NCBI GenBank assembly: GCA_035943995.1
Contig: DASZBS010000083.1
Span: 1 to 64,000 of the forward strand
Length of the DNA stretch: 64,000 bases
Reading direction: 5' to 3'
Source of the DNA: Vulcanimicrobium sp035943995
Lineage (GTDB): Bacteria > Vulcanimicrobiota > Vulcanimicrobiia > Vulcanimicrobiales > Vulcanimicrobiaceae
Of this stretch, positions 33,964-43,061 are shown one piece after another. The stretch's first letter is position 1. Each line of letters opens with the position of its first letter. Made by a program: the position numbers and the translations under genes. The notes under the pieces were generated by a model, which made no database searches, was not told where the DNA came from, and saw nothing but the letters and a program-made list of their open reading frames with translations.

Positions 33964-36719
33964 CGGGGGTGTTCTGCAAGGAGCTCGTCGGACGCGCCGG
34001 CGAGCTGGCGCACCTCGCGTTGCGCGCGCGAGGCGACGGGTCGCGCCGCTCGGCGCTCATCGTCGTGCGCGGCGAAGCGGGCGTCGGGAAATCTCGCCTC
34101 GTCGCCGAGTTCGTCGCCGTCGCACGCAAGCAATTGCGCACGGTCGTCACCGGCGTGCGCGAGTACGCGAACGCGCCGTACGCCGCGATCGTCGAAGCCC
34201 TCGACTCGCTCGGAGCCGAGGCGCAGCTCGAGCGCTACTCCGGACAGCCGCAGGCGCAGCGCGAGCCCGCCGATGCCGAAGGCGACGAGAAGTCGTGGCG
34301 GTTCGCCTCCGTCGCCGCGACGTTCGCGCAGATCGCGCGGGCCGAGGCGCACGGCCTGCTGGTCGTGCTCGAGGATTTGCACTGGGCGGACGGCGGTACG
34401 ATCGAGCTCTTGCGGTTCCTTGCGCGCCGGCTCGCAGACGAGCCCGTGACGTTCCTTGCGACCTATCGCGTCGACGAAGGCGACGCCGAAGCGGAGCGCG
34501 TGCGCGTGCTTGTCGCGCTGGAACGCGACGCGGAGGACACGATCGCACTCGACCCGCTCGGCGACGCCGAGATCGATCAGCTCTTGCGCGCGGCGCTCGC
34601 CGACGTCGACCGCACGCTGCCGCCGGCTGCGCTCGAACGCATCCGCGAGCTCGCCGACGGGCGGCCGCTGTTCGCCGAGGAGTTGCTGCGCGGCGCGCTC
34701 GAGCGCAGCGACCGGGGCGGCAGCGCCGTGATGGTCCCCGCAAGCATTCGCGTCACCGTTCGCGAGCGGTTCGCGTCGCTCGCAGAACGCGACCGCGACG
34801 TCCTGCTGCACGCCGCCGTGCTGGGCCGCCGCTTCTCCGCGCACTTCGTCGCCCGCCTGACGGGGATCGCGCCGGTCGCGGTATTCGCAGCGCTGCGCCG
34901 CGCGCGCGACCTGCAGCTCGTCGTCGAGGAACGCGACGACGAGCGCGGCGACGCGTTCGCCTTTCGGCATGCGCTCACGCGCGAAGCGGTGTACTCCGAG
35001 CTGCTGCGGGCGGAGGCGCGCACGCTGCACGCGCACGTCGCCGAAGCGCTGGCGAACGAAGAGCCGCTCGACGTGACGGCGATCGCCGAGCACGCGTGGC
35101 GCGCGCACGACGTCGAGCACGCGATCGGCTGGAACGAGCGGGCCGGCGATCATGCGGTCGCGCTGTTCGCGTATGCCGACGCCGCACGCCATTACGTGCG
35201 CGCGTGCGATATTGCAACCGATCGGGAGCAGCGCGCCCTGCTGGCGGAAAAGGCGGCCGAGTCGCTGTACGCCACCGGCGACGTGGCGAGCGCGGTCGAT
35301 CGGCTCGCGCTCGCGATCGATGCGCTCGACGGCGACCCCGACGCCAACCGGCTCGCGCTGCGCAAAGCATATCTCTTGTTCGACCAAGGCCGCTACGACG
35401 ATGCGTTGCACGAGGCGCTCGCCGTGGTGAAACGGCTGGAGCACGAGGACTCGGCGATGCGGTTCGACGCCGAGACGATGACCGCCGGCCTGCTGACCGC
35501 GCGCGGCCGCGCCGAGGAAGCGCTCGCGCACCTCCAGTGCGCCGACGGGCTGGCCGCCCGAGCCGGGGCCGCCTCAGCCCCGCGCTTCGCAGGCAACTAC
35601 GCCTCGTGCTTGGGCCTGCTGGGCCGCGCCGGCGAAGCACGCGACCGGTTCGCGGAGGCGCAGCGCATCGCGCGCGACCAGTCCGACTTCGACGTGCTCG
35701 TTCGCGCGTTGAACAACCACGCGAACGTCGAGCTCACGTACGGGCACATCGCGGTCGCCCGGCGGCTCTACGACGAAGGACTCGACGTCGCGCACGCGAC
35801 GAAGAACCTGCGGTTCGTCGCCTGGCTCTCGCAGAACGCGGCGCTGTGCGCGCTCATCGCAGGCGACCCCGCGGCCGCCGCGCGCCATCAGGCCAGCGTC
35901 GACGCGATCCGGCACGACGTCGGCACCGTGATCGAGTGCGCGCTCGCCACCAACCTGCGCGCATCCACCCTGGGCGGCACGCCGAGCGAGAGCTTTTTCG
36001 AACGGGCGTCGGCGCGCGTGCAGTCCACCATGGCGTCGTCGGACGCGACGGGACGGGGCATGCTGGCGGGATCACTCGCGCTCGAACTCTTGCGGACGGG
36101 CAGTATTGCGGACGCCGCCGCCGTCGTGAGCCGCGCGCTCGACGTCGCGCCGCAAGCGTACCCGCCGTACTGGCTGCACGACGCGGCGAGCCGCTGCGCG
36201 GAGCCGGTCGCCCGCGCCGTGGCCCACGACGCGCTAGCGGCCATCGCGGCGCGCGACGGCGCGTGGCCGGCGCGCGGCTTCCTCGCGCTCGCCGATGCGC
36301 GCGAGGCGGTGCGCAAACGCCGCCGCGAGGACGCTGTCGCGCTCGCCGAAACCGCGGTCGACGCGTTCCGCACCGCGGGCTGGCGGGTCGAGGAAGCGTT
36401 CGCGCTGGAGCTCGCGGGCCGTACGGCGGAAGCGGTCGCGCTCTTCCGCGACATCGGCGCGCTGGGCGAGGTGCGGCGGCTGACGGAGACCGGGGTGACG
36501 GCACCGCGCCGCCGCGGCGAGTCGACCCTCACGGCGCGCGAGCGCGAGATCGCGGGACTGGTCGTCGGCGGCCACGCTACCAAGGCCATCGCGGACACGC
36601 TGTTCATCTCCGAGCGCACCGTCGAGACGCACATCGCGGCGATCTATCGCAAGCTCGGCGTCTCCAACCGCACGGCGCTGGCCCGGCTGGTCGACGAGGC
36701 CGGAGCGGCAAGCCACTAA
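33954..36719 (+). CDS. LuxR-family LAL-type ATPase regulator
   Basis: A 921-residue STAND-type regulator. The N-terminal AAA/NTPase has Walker A GEAGVGKSRLV, Walker B LLVVLEDLHWAD and the sensor DGRPLFAEELLRGAL. The middle, about 380-800, is helical repeats of TPR type (RGRAEEALAHLQCADGLA, LGLLGRAGEARDRFAEAQ). The C-terminus is a LuxR/GerE helix-turn-helix: LTAREREIAGLVVGGHATKA then RTVETHIAAIYRKLGV. Such large ATP-binding LuxR regulators (MalT/LAL type) switch on ligand and ATP binding. No co-directed target gene follows; tandem hairpins end the transcript. Its target is unknown. Confidence 0.9.
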   Translation: MISTGVFCKELVGRAGELAHLALRARGDGSRRSALIVVRGEAGVGKSRLVAEFVAVARKQLRTVVTGVREYANAPYAAIVEALDSLGAEAQLERYSGQPQAQREPADAEGDEKSWRFASVAATFAQIARAEAHGLLVVLEDLHWADGGTIELLRFLARRLADEPVTFLATYRVDEGDAEAERVRVLVALERDAEDTIALDPLGDAEIDQLLRAALADVDRTLPPAALERIRELADGRPLFAEELLRGALERSDRGGSAVMVPASIRVTVRERFASLAERDRDVLLHAAVLGRRFSAHFVARLTGIAPVAVFAALRRARDLQLVVEERDDERGDAFAFRHALTREAVYSELLRAEARTLHAHVAEALANEEPLDVTAIAEHAWRAHDVEHAIGWNERAGDHAVALFAYADAARHYVRACDIATDREQRALLAEKAAESLYATGDVASAVDRLALAIDALDGDPDANRLALRKAYLLFDQGRYDDALHEALAVVKRLEHEDSAMRFDAETMTAGLLTARGRAEEALAHLQCADGLAARAGAASAPRFAGNYASCLGLLGRAGEARDRFAEAQRIARDQSDFDVLVRALNNHANVELTYGHIAVARRLYDEGLDVAHATKNLRFVAWLSQNAALCALIAGDPAAAARHQASVDAIRHDVGTVIECALATNLRASTLGGTPSESFFERASARVQSTMASSDATGRGMLAGSLALELLRTGSIADAAAVVSRALDVAPQAYPPYWLHDAASRCAEPVARAVAHDALAAIAARDGAWPARGFLALADAREAVRKRRREDAVALAETAVDAFRTAGWRVEEAFALELAGRTAEAVALFRDIGALGEVRRLTETGVTAPRRRGESTLTAREREIAGLVVGGHATKAIADTLFISERTVETHIAAIYRKLGVSNRTALARLVDEAGAASH

Positions 36720-36736
36720 ACAATTCCGCTTTCGGA

Positions 36737-36791
36737 CTTCGGGCGCAGCCCGAAGGAGGACTTCACGGCGCCGTCCAGGCGCTGTGAAGTC
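36737..36791 (+). terminator. Tandem hairpins after the LuxR-type gene
   Basis: Two stems follow the stop within 75 bases: CTTCGGG/CCCGAAG (36737-36755) and a 14-pair stem with one mismatch closing a 5-base loop (36759-36791). There is no T-run, so termination is likely but not proven. Confidence 0.5.
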
Positions 36792-36864
36792 TCCGTACCG
36801 AAGCCCGCCAACCTCGGTACCGTCACGGATAGAGCCGCGCGCACCGCTCCGGTACCGTAGGCAC

Positions 36865-37053
36865 ATGAACGCTACGCCCGATCCGCAACGCGCCGCCGGC
36901 GCACTCCGCATGCTGGCCGAGCTCTCTTCCGTCGCCGCGGAATGCGCGGCGGCCGGGGTGTGGGACGACGAGCTGACCGCCCGCCGCCGCCTGCGCGACG
37001 ACGCGCGGGCCGGCGAGCTTCGCAGCGAGGGCCTTCAGGTGAAAGCGCTATGA
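36865..37053 (+). CDS. Possible small hypothetical protein
   Basis: A 62-residue open frame from ATG 36865 (MNATPDPQRAAGALRMLAEL) with a helical, charged composition and a central AAECAAAGVWDDELTARRRL. It overlaps the end of the oppositely oriented ispF by 19 bases. There is no clear ribosome site. It fills the 315-base space between the LuxR-type gene and ispF, together with the hairpins. Real coding status is uncertain. Confidence 0.35.
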   Translation: MNATPDPQRAAGALRMLAELSSVAAECAAAGVWDDELTARRRLRDDARAGELRSEGLQVKAL

Positions 37054-37577
37054 TCTGGTTCGCGCCGTTCGAGGCTTTCGACGAGCACGACCGCGTACGC
37101 CGCGATCCCCGTCCCGTCGCCGGTATAGCCCATCCCCTCGCTCGTCTTCGCCTTCACGCTGATGCGCGCGACGTCCAGCCCCAGCACGTCGGCGATCGCG
37201 TCGCGCATCAGCGGAACGTAGGCTGAAAGCCGGGGCGCCTGGACGACGACCGTCGCATCGACGTTCGCGATCGTCCAGCCGTGCCGCACCGACAGCTCGT
37301 GGCAAGCCGCCAGCAGCCGCAGCGAGTCGGCATCCTTCCACTGGGGGTCGTCATCAGGGAAGTGCGCCCCCAGGTCGCCTAGCGCGCACGCGCCGAGCAG
37401 TGCGTCGCTGATGGCGTGCACGAGAGCGTCCGCATCGCTGTGCCCGAGCGGACCCCTCTCGTGCGGAACCCGCACGCCGCCCAGGACGAACGGCCGTCCC
37501 TCGACGAGCCGGTGTGCGTCGAACCCGTGCCCGACGCGGAAGTGAGGGCTGTGCGGGTGCGCTCGCTCCGCCGCCAT
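37035..37577 (-). CDS. ispF: 2-C-methyl-D-erythritol 2,4-cyclodiphosphate synthase
   Basis: A 180-residue IspF. The zinc site is GHGFDAHRL (Asp and His) with the third ligand in GHSDADALVHAISDALLGA; GDLGAHFPDDDPQWKDADS and the C-terminal ISVKAKTSEGMGYTG are characteristic. It forms cyclic MEcPP in the MEP isoprenoid pathway. It begins four bases after the ispD stop, the common ispD-ispF pair. IspH of the same pathway lies 19 kb away in this window. Confidence 0.96.
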   Translation of the reverse strand: MAAERAHPHSPHFRVGHGFDAHRLVEGRPFVLGGVRVPHERGPLGHSDADALVHAISDALLGACALGDLGAHFPDDDPQWKDADSLRLLAACHELSVRHGWTIANVDATVVVQAPRLSAYVPLMRDAIADVLGLDVARISVKAKTSEGMGYTGDGTGIAAYAVVLVESLERREPDHSAFT

Positions 37578-37581
37578 GCTG

Positions 37582-38544
37582 CTAGTGCTCGCGGTCCAGT
37601 GCGGCGGCGTTGCGCGGCGCGTGGTGCGAGAGGTGCGCCGTGTACAGCGCGTCCGCGCCGGCCAGCGCATTGAGCCGCGTGCCGAAGCCGCGCAGCGCGC
37701 CGTTGGTCGCGTACGCGCGGATGATCGTCGCGCTGGGAAGGTCGCGGTCGATCTCGTCGACGCGCGCATCGCGCGCTTCGAGCTCGAGCAGCACCGCGTC
37801 GACCGCGCGCGGCTCGACGTAGCACTCGACGAGCAACACTTCTTCTTCGGCCGTTCCTTGCGGGCCGCGCTCGCGCAGCAGCGCTTCGGCGCGCACGAGG
37901 TCGCCCGGCAGCGTCACCTTGAAGTTGTCCGGCGCGCTCTCGACCACGACCACGTCCAGGCCCGCGCGCTCGAGCAGCGCCGCATCGTCGGTCGCCGGCG
38001 GCTGGCCGTGGCGCACGGCTTCGGCGTGCGCGCGGCGCAGGTCGCGCAACGTCGCGAACTGCGGCGTCTGCGCGGACCACAGCTCGCCGCGGTCGAGCGT
38101 GCGCGTGACCTTGCCCGTCGCGTCGACCACTTTGATCGTGTCGACGACGGGCGCCGCGAGCAGCGACGCGGTGCCGGGGCGCACCGGCCGCATCCCGTTG
38201 CGCACGTCGGACGTGCGGACCAGCGGGCGCGCACCGTCGTGGACGAGCACCACCACCACGTCGTCGGAGAGCGCGTCGAGCCCGTGGCGCACGCTGGCCT
38301 GGCGGTCGGCGCCGCCGCGCACGACGATCACGGTCGCGTCCTTCACCCGCGCGTGCGCGAGCGACTCGACGGCTTCGATGAATTCCGGCTCGGTGACGAT
38401 CACGAGCTCCGAGATCTCGGGCATCGCCGCGAAGGCCTCGATCGACCATGCGATCATCGGCTTTCCGCTCAAATCGACGAGCTGCTTCGGTCCACCAAAA
38501 CGCGTGCCTAGACCGGCAGCGACGATGACCGCCCCCCAGATCAC
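37582..38544 (-). CDS. ispD: IspD cytidylyltransferase with an EF-G domain-V-like C-terminal extension
   Basis: Residues 1 to about 228 form a full IspD (MEP cytidylyltransferase): VIVAAGLGTRFGGPKQ, then VLVHDGARPLV, TIKVVDATGKVTRTLDR, LWSAQTPQ and DDAALLERAG. It joins CTP and MEP in the MEP pathway. A further 92 residues follow, unknown in ordinary IspD (about 230 residues): VLLVECYVEPRAVDAVLLE, ARVDEIDRDL, IIRAYATNGALRGFG, TRLNAL and TAHLSHH. This pattern tracks the domain V of EF-G (VEV-x-IP, RRGRV, RAMVP, GYAT, LRS and DHYE at the matching spacing). The tail's role is unknown. The ATG overlaps the YacL-type gene by four bases. Confidence 0.92.
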   Translation of the reverse strand: MIWGAVIVAAGLGTRFGGPKQLVDLSGKPMIAWSIEAFAAMPEISELVIVTEPEFIEAVESLAHARVKDATVIVVRGGADRQASVRHGLDALSDDVVVVLVHDGARPLVRTSDVRNGMRPVRPGTASLLAAPVVDTIKVVDATGKVTRTLDRGELWSAQTPQFATLRDLRRAHAEAVRHGQPPATDDAALLERAGLDVVVVESAPDNFKVTLPGDLVRAEALLRERGPQGTAEEEVLLVECYVEPRAVDAVLLELEARDARVDEIDRDLPSATIIRAYATNGALRGFGTRLNALAGADALYTAHLSHHAPRNAAALDREH

Positions 38545-39656
38545 GAGCGCACTTTCGGGCGGGCGAAGATCATGCGGCCCGCGTTGGTTTGCAGCGCGCT
38601 CGTCACGGCCACGTCGACGGTTTCGCCGATCAGGCGGCGGCCGTTCTCGATCACGATCATCGTGCCGTCGTCGAGGTAGCCGACGCCCTGGTGCGTCTCG
38701 CGGCCTTCGCGGATGACGTTCACGCGCAGCTCGTCGCCGGGCAGCAGCACCGGCTTGAGCGCGTTGGCGAGCTCGTTGATGTTGAGAACGGAGACCCCCT
38801 CGACGTGCGCGACGCGGTTGAGATTGTAGTCGTTGGTGACGAGCTTCGCGCCGCGTTCTTGCGCCAAGCGGACCAGCTTGGCATCGACCTGCGCGATGTC
38901 CTCGGGATCGCGCTCGACGATCTCGATCGGCACCGTCTCCTGCAGCGTCGAGAGCAGCTCGAGCCCGCGCCGCCCGCGCGTGCGCTTGAGCGGGTCCGCG
39001 CTGTCGGCGATGAGCTGCAGCTCGCGCAGCACGAAGCGCGGCAGCAGCAGCGGCCCGTCGAGAAACCCGCTGCGCACGATGTCGAGCACGCGCCCGTCGA
39101 TGATCACCGACGTGTCGAGCACCTTGGGATCGCCCCCGCCGCCGCCCGTGCCCGCTTTTGTCGCGAGCCGGCCCAGCGTCACGCGCTGCTTCGCGCCGAC
39201 CCGTGCGCCGAGGAACGCTGCGAAGATCGACACGACCAGGTACAGCGCGATCGCGATGTAGCCGCCCGTCGGCCCGGCAAACGCGACGAACTCGAAGAGG
39301 ATGCTCTTGATCAGGAACGCGACGACGAGCCCGGTGACGAGCCCGATCGCGCCGCCCACCAGCTCCCCGGGCGCCAGCCGGTCCATCGCGCGCTCGACCT
39401 GGTGGAGCTGGGTCTCGAATAGCATCTGCGCGGCCGGCACGATCAGCACGCCGACGACCGCGCCGACGATCGGCGCGACGACCAGAAAGGCGAGCTGCCA
39501 GAACTGGCTCGCGACGTGCAGCGAGATCAGGTGGACGTACGCCTCGCGCCCGAGCAAGAAGCCCGTGACGCCGAAGATCACGGCGAAGACGAGACGCAGC
39601 AGAGCCGTCGCGACGCCGCGGCCGGGCTCAGTCGGCGAGGAACGCACCACAGACAT
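38541..39656 (-). CDS. YacL/PilT-type membrane protein with PIN and TRAM domains
   Basis: A 371-residue protein. Residues about 15-160 carry four transmembrane helices (LLRLVFAVIFGVTGFLLGRE, LVVAPIVGAVVGVLIVP). Residues about 175-300 form a PIN nuclease domain: VLDTSVIIDGRVLDIV, PRFVLRELQLIAD and TNDYNLNRVAHVEG supply the acidic residues. A TRAM domain follows (GREThqGVGYLDDGTMIVIENG pattern, then VDVAVTSALQTNAGRMIFA). Bacillus YacL has this same layout in the same place, just before ispD. Membrane-bound RNA cleavage is inferred from the PIN family. Confidence 0.93.
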   Translation of the reverse strand: MSVVRSSPTEPGRGVATALLRLVFAVIFGVTGFLLGREAYVHLISLHVASQFWQLAFLVVAPIVGAVVGVLIVPAAQMLFETQLHQVERAMDRLAPGELVGGAIGLVTGLVVAFLIKSILFEFVAFAGPTGGYIAIALYLVVSIFAAFLGARVGAKQRVTLGRLATKAGTGGGGGDPKVLDTSVIIDGRVLDIVRSGFLDGPLLLPRFVLRELQLIADSADPLKRTRGRRGLELLSTLQETVPIEIVERDPEDIAQVDAKLVRLAQERGAKLVTNDYNLNRVAHVEGVSVLNINELANALKPVLLPGDELRVNVIREGRETHQGVGYLDDGTMIVIENGRRLIGETVDVAVTSALQTNAGRMIFARPKVRS

Positions 39657-40740
39657 CGTTGGCTACGAACCGGCCGCGTTCGGTGAGGCGCATGCGCGCG
39701 GGCTCGGCGGCGAGGACGCCCGCCGCGACGAGGTCGTCGACCACGCTCCGGTATCGTTGGTGCACATCGATGCCGTACCGTTCGCGGAACGCCGCCAGGT
39801 CGACTCCTTCGGCCGTGCGCAGCGCCAGCATGATCGCCTCGCCGGCGCGTTTGGCGCCTTCGAGCCGCTCGCTCTCGCCGGGGATCGGCGCCGCGGCGAG
39901 CGCTGCCTCGCAGTACGCGTCGAGGTCGCGCGTGTGGGTCGAGCGCACGCCGCCGAGGTACGACGCGGCGCCGACGCCCAGACCGAGGTACGGATCATTG
40001 GCCCAGTAGATCGCGTTGTGCTGGGAGCGGAAGCCGGGCTTGGCCCAGTTCGAGATCTCGTAGTGCTCGAATCCGGCGACGCGCAGCCGGTCGATCGCGA
40101 TCGCGTACATGCGCGCTTCGAGCGTGTCGCCGGCGAACGCGCTCGCATCGCGCGCGAACCAAGCCGCGTACGGCGTCCCCTCCTCGATCGTCAGCCCGTA
40201 GCACGACACATGCTCGACCTCCAGCGCGACCGCGGCGTCCAACGACGCCGCCCAGCTCTCCTCGGTCTGGCCCGGTGCGCCGAAGATGAGATCGACGGAA
40301 AGGTTGCGGAAGCCGGCGGCGCGCGCGGCGCGCACGGCATTCGCCACGTCCGCCGCGGTGTGGCGCCGGCCGAGCACGCGCAGCTCGCGCGCATCGAACG
40401 ACTGCACGCCGATCGAGAGCCGGTTCACGCCGGCATCGTGCAACCCGGCGAGCCGTCCGGCGAGTGACGGATCGGGGTTCGCTTCGGTCGTCACCTCGGC
40501 ATCGCGCGGCAGCGCGAAGCGCGCGCGCACGTCGCCGATCAGCGCGGCGATCGCGTCGGGCGCGTACGTGGTCGGCGTGCCGCCGCCGAAGAACAGCGTG
40601 CGCGCCTCGACGGCGGGCGCGCTCGCGAGCTCGGCGCGCAGTGCGGCGAGATAGCGCGCGGCGCGTGCGTCGTCCCACGCCCACTTCGCGAAATCGCAAT
40701 ACGGACAGATGTACGGACAGAACGGCAGGTGAACGTACAA
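39628..40740 (-). CDS. hemW: Radical SAM heme chaperone HemW
   Basis: A 370-residue HemW (formerly called HemN-like). The 4Fe-4S motif CPYICPYCDF (CxxxCxxC) begins almost at the N-terminus; FFGGGTPTTY, NRLSIGVQSFDA and QHNAIYWANDPYLGLG are typical. It lacks the CxxC-type residues needed for true coproporphyrinogen oxidase (HemN), so heme delivery is the likelier role. The 3' end overlaps the YacL-type gene by 29 bases. Only a TTG (40740) gives a plausible start, ten bases after the upstream gene's stop; the exact start is uncertain. Confidence 0.9.
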   Translation of the reverse strand: MYVHLPFCPYICPYCDFAKWAWDDARAARYLAALRAELASAPAVEARTLFFGGGTPTTYAPDAIAALIGDVRARFALPRDAEVTTEANPDPSLAGRLAGLHDAGVNRLSIGVQSFDARELRVLGRRHTAADVANAVRAARAAGFRNLSVDLIFGAPGQTEESWAASLDAAVALEVEHVSCYGLTIEEGTPYAAWFARDASAFAGDTLEARMYAIAIDRLRVAGFEHYEISNWAKPGFRSQHNAIYWANDPYLGLGVGAASYLGGVRSTHTRDLDAYCEAALAAAPIPGESERLEGAKRAGEAIMLALRTAEGVDLAAFRERYGIDVHQRYRSVVDDLVAAGVLAAEPARMRLTERGRFVANDVCGAFLAD

Positions 40741-40750
40741 CCCGGCGCGA

Positions 40751-41194
40751 TCAGGGATGTCGCACCTCGAGGCTCCGGCTTTGGAGAAAGCCGGCTATCA
40801 GCTGCGCCGCTTGCGATCGCGCCGGAATCGAGATCGTCGTGTAGTATCCGACGCCGTACGTATCGTACCGCCAGAACCGGTACCACATGAACGAGCCGCG
40901 CGAATCAACCGTGTCCCAGGGAAAAAGTAACGGAGGATGACCGGGACGAGCGACAAGCCTACTGCGCAGATGCAGACCGCGGTCGTCGACCCCGATCATC
41001 ACGTACGCTTTGTGGCTCCTTTGAGGCCCGATCAAGATCGACGCGCTCGCCATCTCGTTCGGCACGCCGGGTGACGGATCGCGAAAGCGCCGGCCCATCT
41101 CCACCCAGCCGCTCAAGGCGGCGTCGGCGTAACCCCAGCAGATCCAAACCGTTGCGACGACCGCGACGACGACGAGGACCACGACGCCGCTCAT
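40751..41194 (-). CDS. Small membrane-anchored protein of unknown function
   Basis: A 147-residue protein: one N-terminal hydrophobic helix (MSGVVVLVVVAVVATVWICW) and a soluble domain with LIGPQRSHKAYVMIGVDDRGL, FPWDTVDSRGSFMWYRFW and YDTYGVGYYTTISIP. I do not recognise the family; the beta-rich pattern resembles small PH-like or bacterial membrane-linked domains. The ATG overlaps the DegV stop by four bases and hemW follows within ten bases, so it belongs to the plsX-degV-hemW transcript. Confidence 0.65.
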   Translation of the reverse strand: MSGVVVLVVVAVVATVWICWGYADAALSGWVEMGRRFRDPSPGVPNEMASASILIGPQRSHKAYVMIGVDDRGLHLRSRLVARPGHPPLLFPWDTVDSRGSFMWYRFWRYDTYGVGYYTTISIPARSQAAQLIAGFLQSRSLEVRHP

Positions 41195-42060
41195 CCCGGG
41201 ATGACGAAGATCCCGATCGCGCCTTGGCCGGCGTGGGTGCCGATCACCGGGCCCGCTTCGAGCTGTTCGAACGCCGCCGGATTCGTCGTGATCTTTTCGC
41301 GCAGCTTCGCCACCACGCGCGCCGCTTCGTCGGCCGCGTGCGAGTGGATGACGCAAACGCGCGCGCCGTCGGCTTTGTTCGCCTCCGCCGCGGCGGCGTC
41401 GACGCACGTGTCGAGCGCGCGCGCGTAGGTGCGCACGCGCGCGTGCTCCTGGATCTTGCCGGAGTCGATGCGCAGCACCGGCACGATCTTCACGAGCGAG
41501 CCGACGAAGGCTTGGGTGCGCGACACGCGGCCCGTGCGCACGGCGTGCGAGAGATCCGGCACCGTCGCGAAGCCGCGCAGCACGTCGCGGTCGCGCGCGA
41601 GCGCGGTCAGGACCGCCTGCACGCCGCCGCCCGCGCGCGCGATGTCGCGCGCGTGCTGTGCCTGCAGCGCGAGACCGCCGGCGACCGTCTCGCTGTCCAC
41701 GACGTGGATCTCCGCGCCCGGGAACGACTTCGCGGCGGTGTTCGCCGCGTTGTTGGTCCCCGACAGGCTCGCCATGATCGTGATGCACACGATCGGCCGC
41801 CCCGCCTCGACGTGCGGGCGATACGCGTCCTCGAACATCGCCGGCGTCGGCTGCGCCGTCGTCGGCAACACCTTGAGGCTCGCGAGCTTGCGGTAGAACT
41901 CGTCGCGCGAAAGATCGATCTGATCGCGAAAGCGCGTGTCGCCGAAGTTGACGAACAGCGGCACGACGTCGATTCCGTCGCCCGTCCGCAAGTCGGAGGT
42001 CGAGTCGGTGACGACGGCGACATTGGGGCCGCGGTCGCGCGCGGAATCGGTGGTACTCAT
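41191..42060 (-). CDS. DegV-family fatty-acid-binding protein (FakB-like)
   Basis: A 289-residue DegV/FakB protein: VAVVTDSTSDLRTG at the start, ITIMASLSGTNNAA, VHVVDSETVAGGLAL and the C-terminal IGTHAGQGAIGIFV, all at the usual spacing. FakB presents bound fatty acid to the kinase FakA, making acyl-phosphate. That role fits its place: plsX overlaps it by four bases and fakA lies directly upstream. Fatty-acid chain preference cannot be read from the sequence. Confidence 0.93.
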   Translation of the reverse strand: MSTTDSARDRGPNVAVVTDSTSDLRTGDGIDVVPLFVNFGDTRFRDQIDLSRDEFYRKLASLKVLPTTAQPTPAMFEDAYRPHVEAGRPIVCITIMASLSGTNNAANTAAKSFPGAEIHVVDSETVAGGLALQAQHARDIARAGGGVQAVLTALARDRDVLRGFATVPDLSHAVRTGRVSRTQAFVGSLVKIVPVLRIDSGKIQEHARVRTYARALDTCVDAAAAEANKADGARVCVIHSHAADEAARVVAKLREKITTNPAAFEQLEAGPVIGTHAGQGAIGIFVIPG

Positions 42061-43061
42061 ACGGCGAGCACGGCTCCGATCGATCCGACGAGGTCGGCGG
42101 CGGCGACCGCCGCGGCTTGGCGGATCGCATTGCGGATCGCGATCTCGTCCGAACGGCCGTGCGCGACGACGCAGTTGCCGCGCACGCCCAGCAGCGGCGC
42201 ACCGCCGTACGTCGAGTAGTCCAGCTTCACCCGAATCTTCGCGAAGACGGAGCGGCTGAAGAACGCGCCGAGCTTGCCGAGAACGCCCGCGCTCTCGTAG
42301 CATTCGCGCAGCGTGTCGCGGAAGTACGTCGCGCTGCCTTCGGCCGTCTTGAGGATCACGTTGCCGACGAAGCCGTCGGCGACGACGACGTCGGCGTGGT
42401 CCTGCAAGATGTCCTTGCCTTCGATGTTGCCGACGAACTTCACCGGCGCGCGTTCCAGCAGGTCGGCCGCTTCCATCGACTGCGCGTTGCCTTTGCTGCG
42501 CTCCTCGCCGACGGAGATGACGGCGACCCGCGGCTCCGCGATCCCCAGCGCGGCGCGCGCGTACGCGCTGCCCATCACGCCGAACTGCATCATCCACTCC
42601 GGCTTGCAGTCGACGTTCGCGCCCGCGTCGCACAGCACGACGGGCCCGTACCGGCCGGGCAGCACCGCGCCGATCGCGGGGCGCGCGATGCCGGGGATCG
42701 TGCGCAGCCGGATCAACGCGATCGCCAGGAACGCACCGCTGTTGCCCGCCGACACCACGGCATCGGCGCGGCCGTCGCGCACCAGATCCACCGCGTCGCC
42801 GAGCGACGTGCCCTCCGACTTGCGCATCGCTTGCGACGCGCTCGCGTCCATCGGCACCTCGCCCGCCGAGTGCAGGATCTCGATCGCCGTCTCGCCATGC
42901 AGCAACGGCTCGATGCGCGCGCGGTCGCCGACGAGCACGATCTTGCCGAGCCCGTCGCGGTGCGCGAGCAATGCGCCGGCGACGATTGCGCCCGGCGCAT
43001 CGTCGCCGCCCATCGCATCCACCGCGATGATCGGAAGCTTGCCGTTACGACTAATGTTCAA
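42057..43061 (-). CDS. plsX: Phosphate acyltransferase PlsX
   Basis: About 334 residues of PlsX: AVDAMGGDDAPGAIVAGALL, KSEGTSLGDAVDLV, VSAGNSGAFLA, NVDCKPEWMMQFGVMGSAY and YSTYGGAPLLGVRGNCVVAHG are the family landmarks. It converts acyl-ACP to acyl-phosphate for phospholipid synthesis by PlsY/PlsC. TTG 43061 (MNISRNGKLPIIAVD) gives the usual length and overlaps the fakA end; GTG 43094 is an alternative with a 44-base overlap. It lies between fakA and degV, which together feed free fatty acids into the same acyl-phosphate pool. Confidence 0.95.
   Translation of the reverse strand: MNISRNGKLPIIAVDAMGGDDAPGAIVAGALLAHRDGLGKIVLVGDRARIEPLLHGETAIEILHSAGEVPMDASASQAMRKSEGTSLGDAVDLVRDGRADAVVSAGNSGAFLAIALIRLRTIPGIARPAIGAVLPGRYGPVVLCDAGANVDCKPEWMMQFGVMGSAYARAALGIAEPRVAVISVGEERSKGNAQSMEAADLLERAPVKFVGNIEGKDILQDHADVVVADGFVGNVILKTAEGSATYFRDTLRECYESAGVLGKLGAFFSRSVFAKIRVKLDYSTYGGAPLLGVRGNCVVAHGRSDEIAIRNAIRQAAAVAAADLVGSIGAVLAV

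Noticed and set aside
33143..36787. A 1214-residue Arg-rich open frame on the plus strand overlapping gltX and the LuxR-type gene
   Set aside because: Composition is dominated by Arg/Ala/Pro with no recognisable motif; it is an out-of-phase shadow created by high GC.
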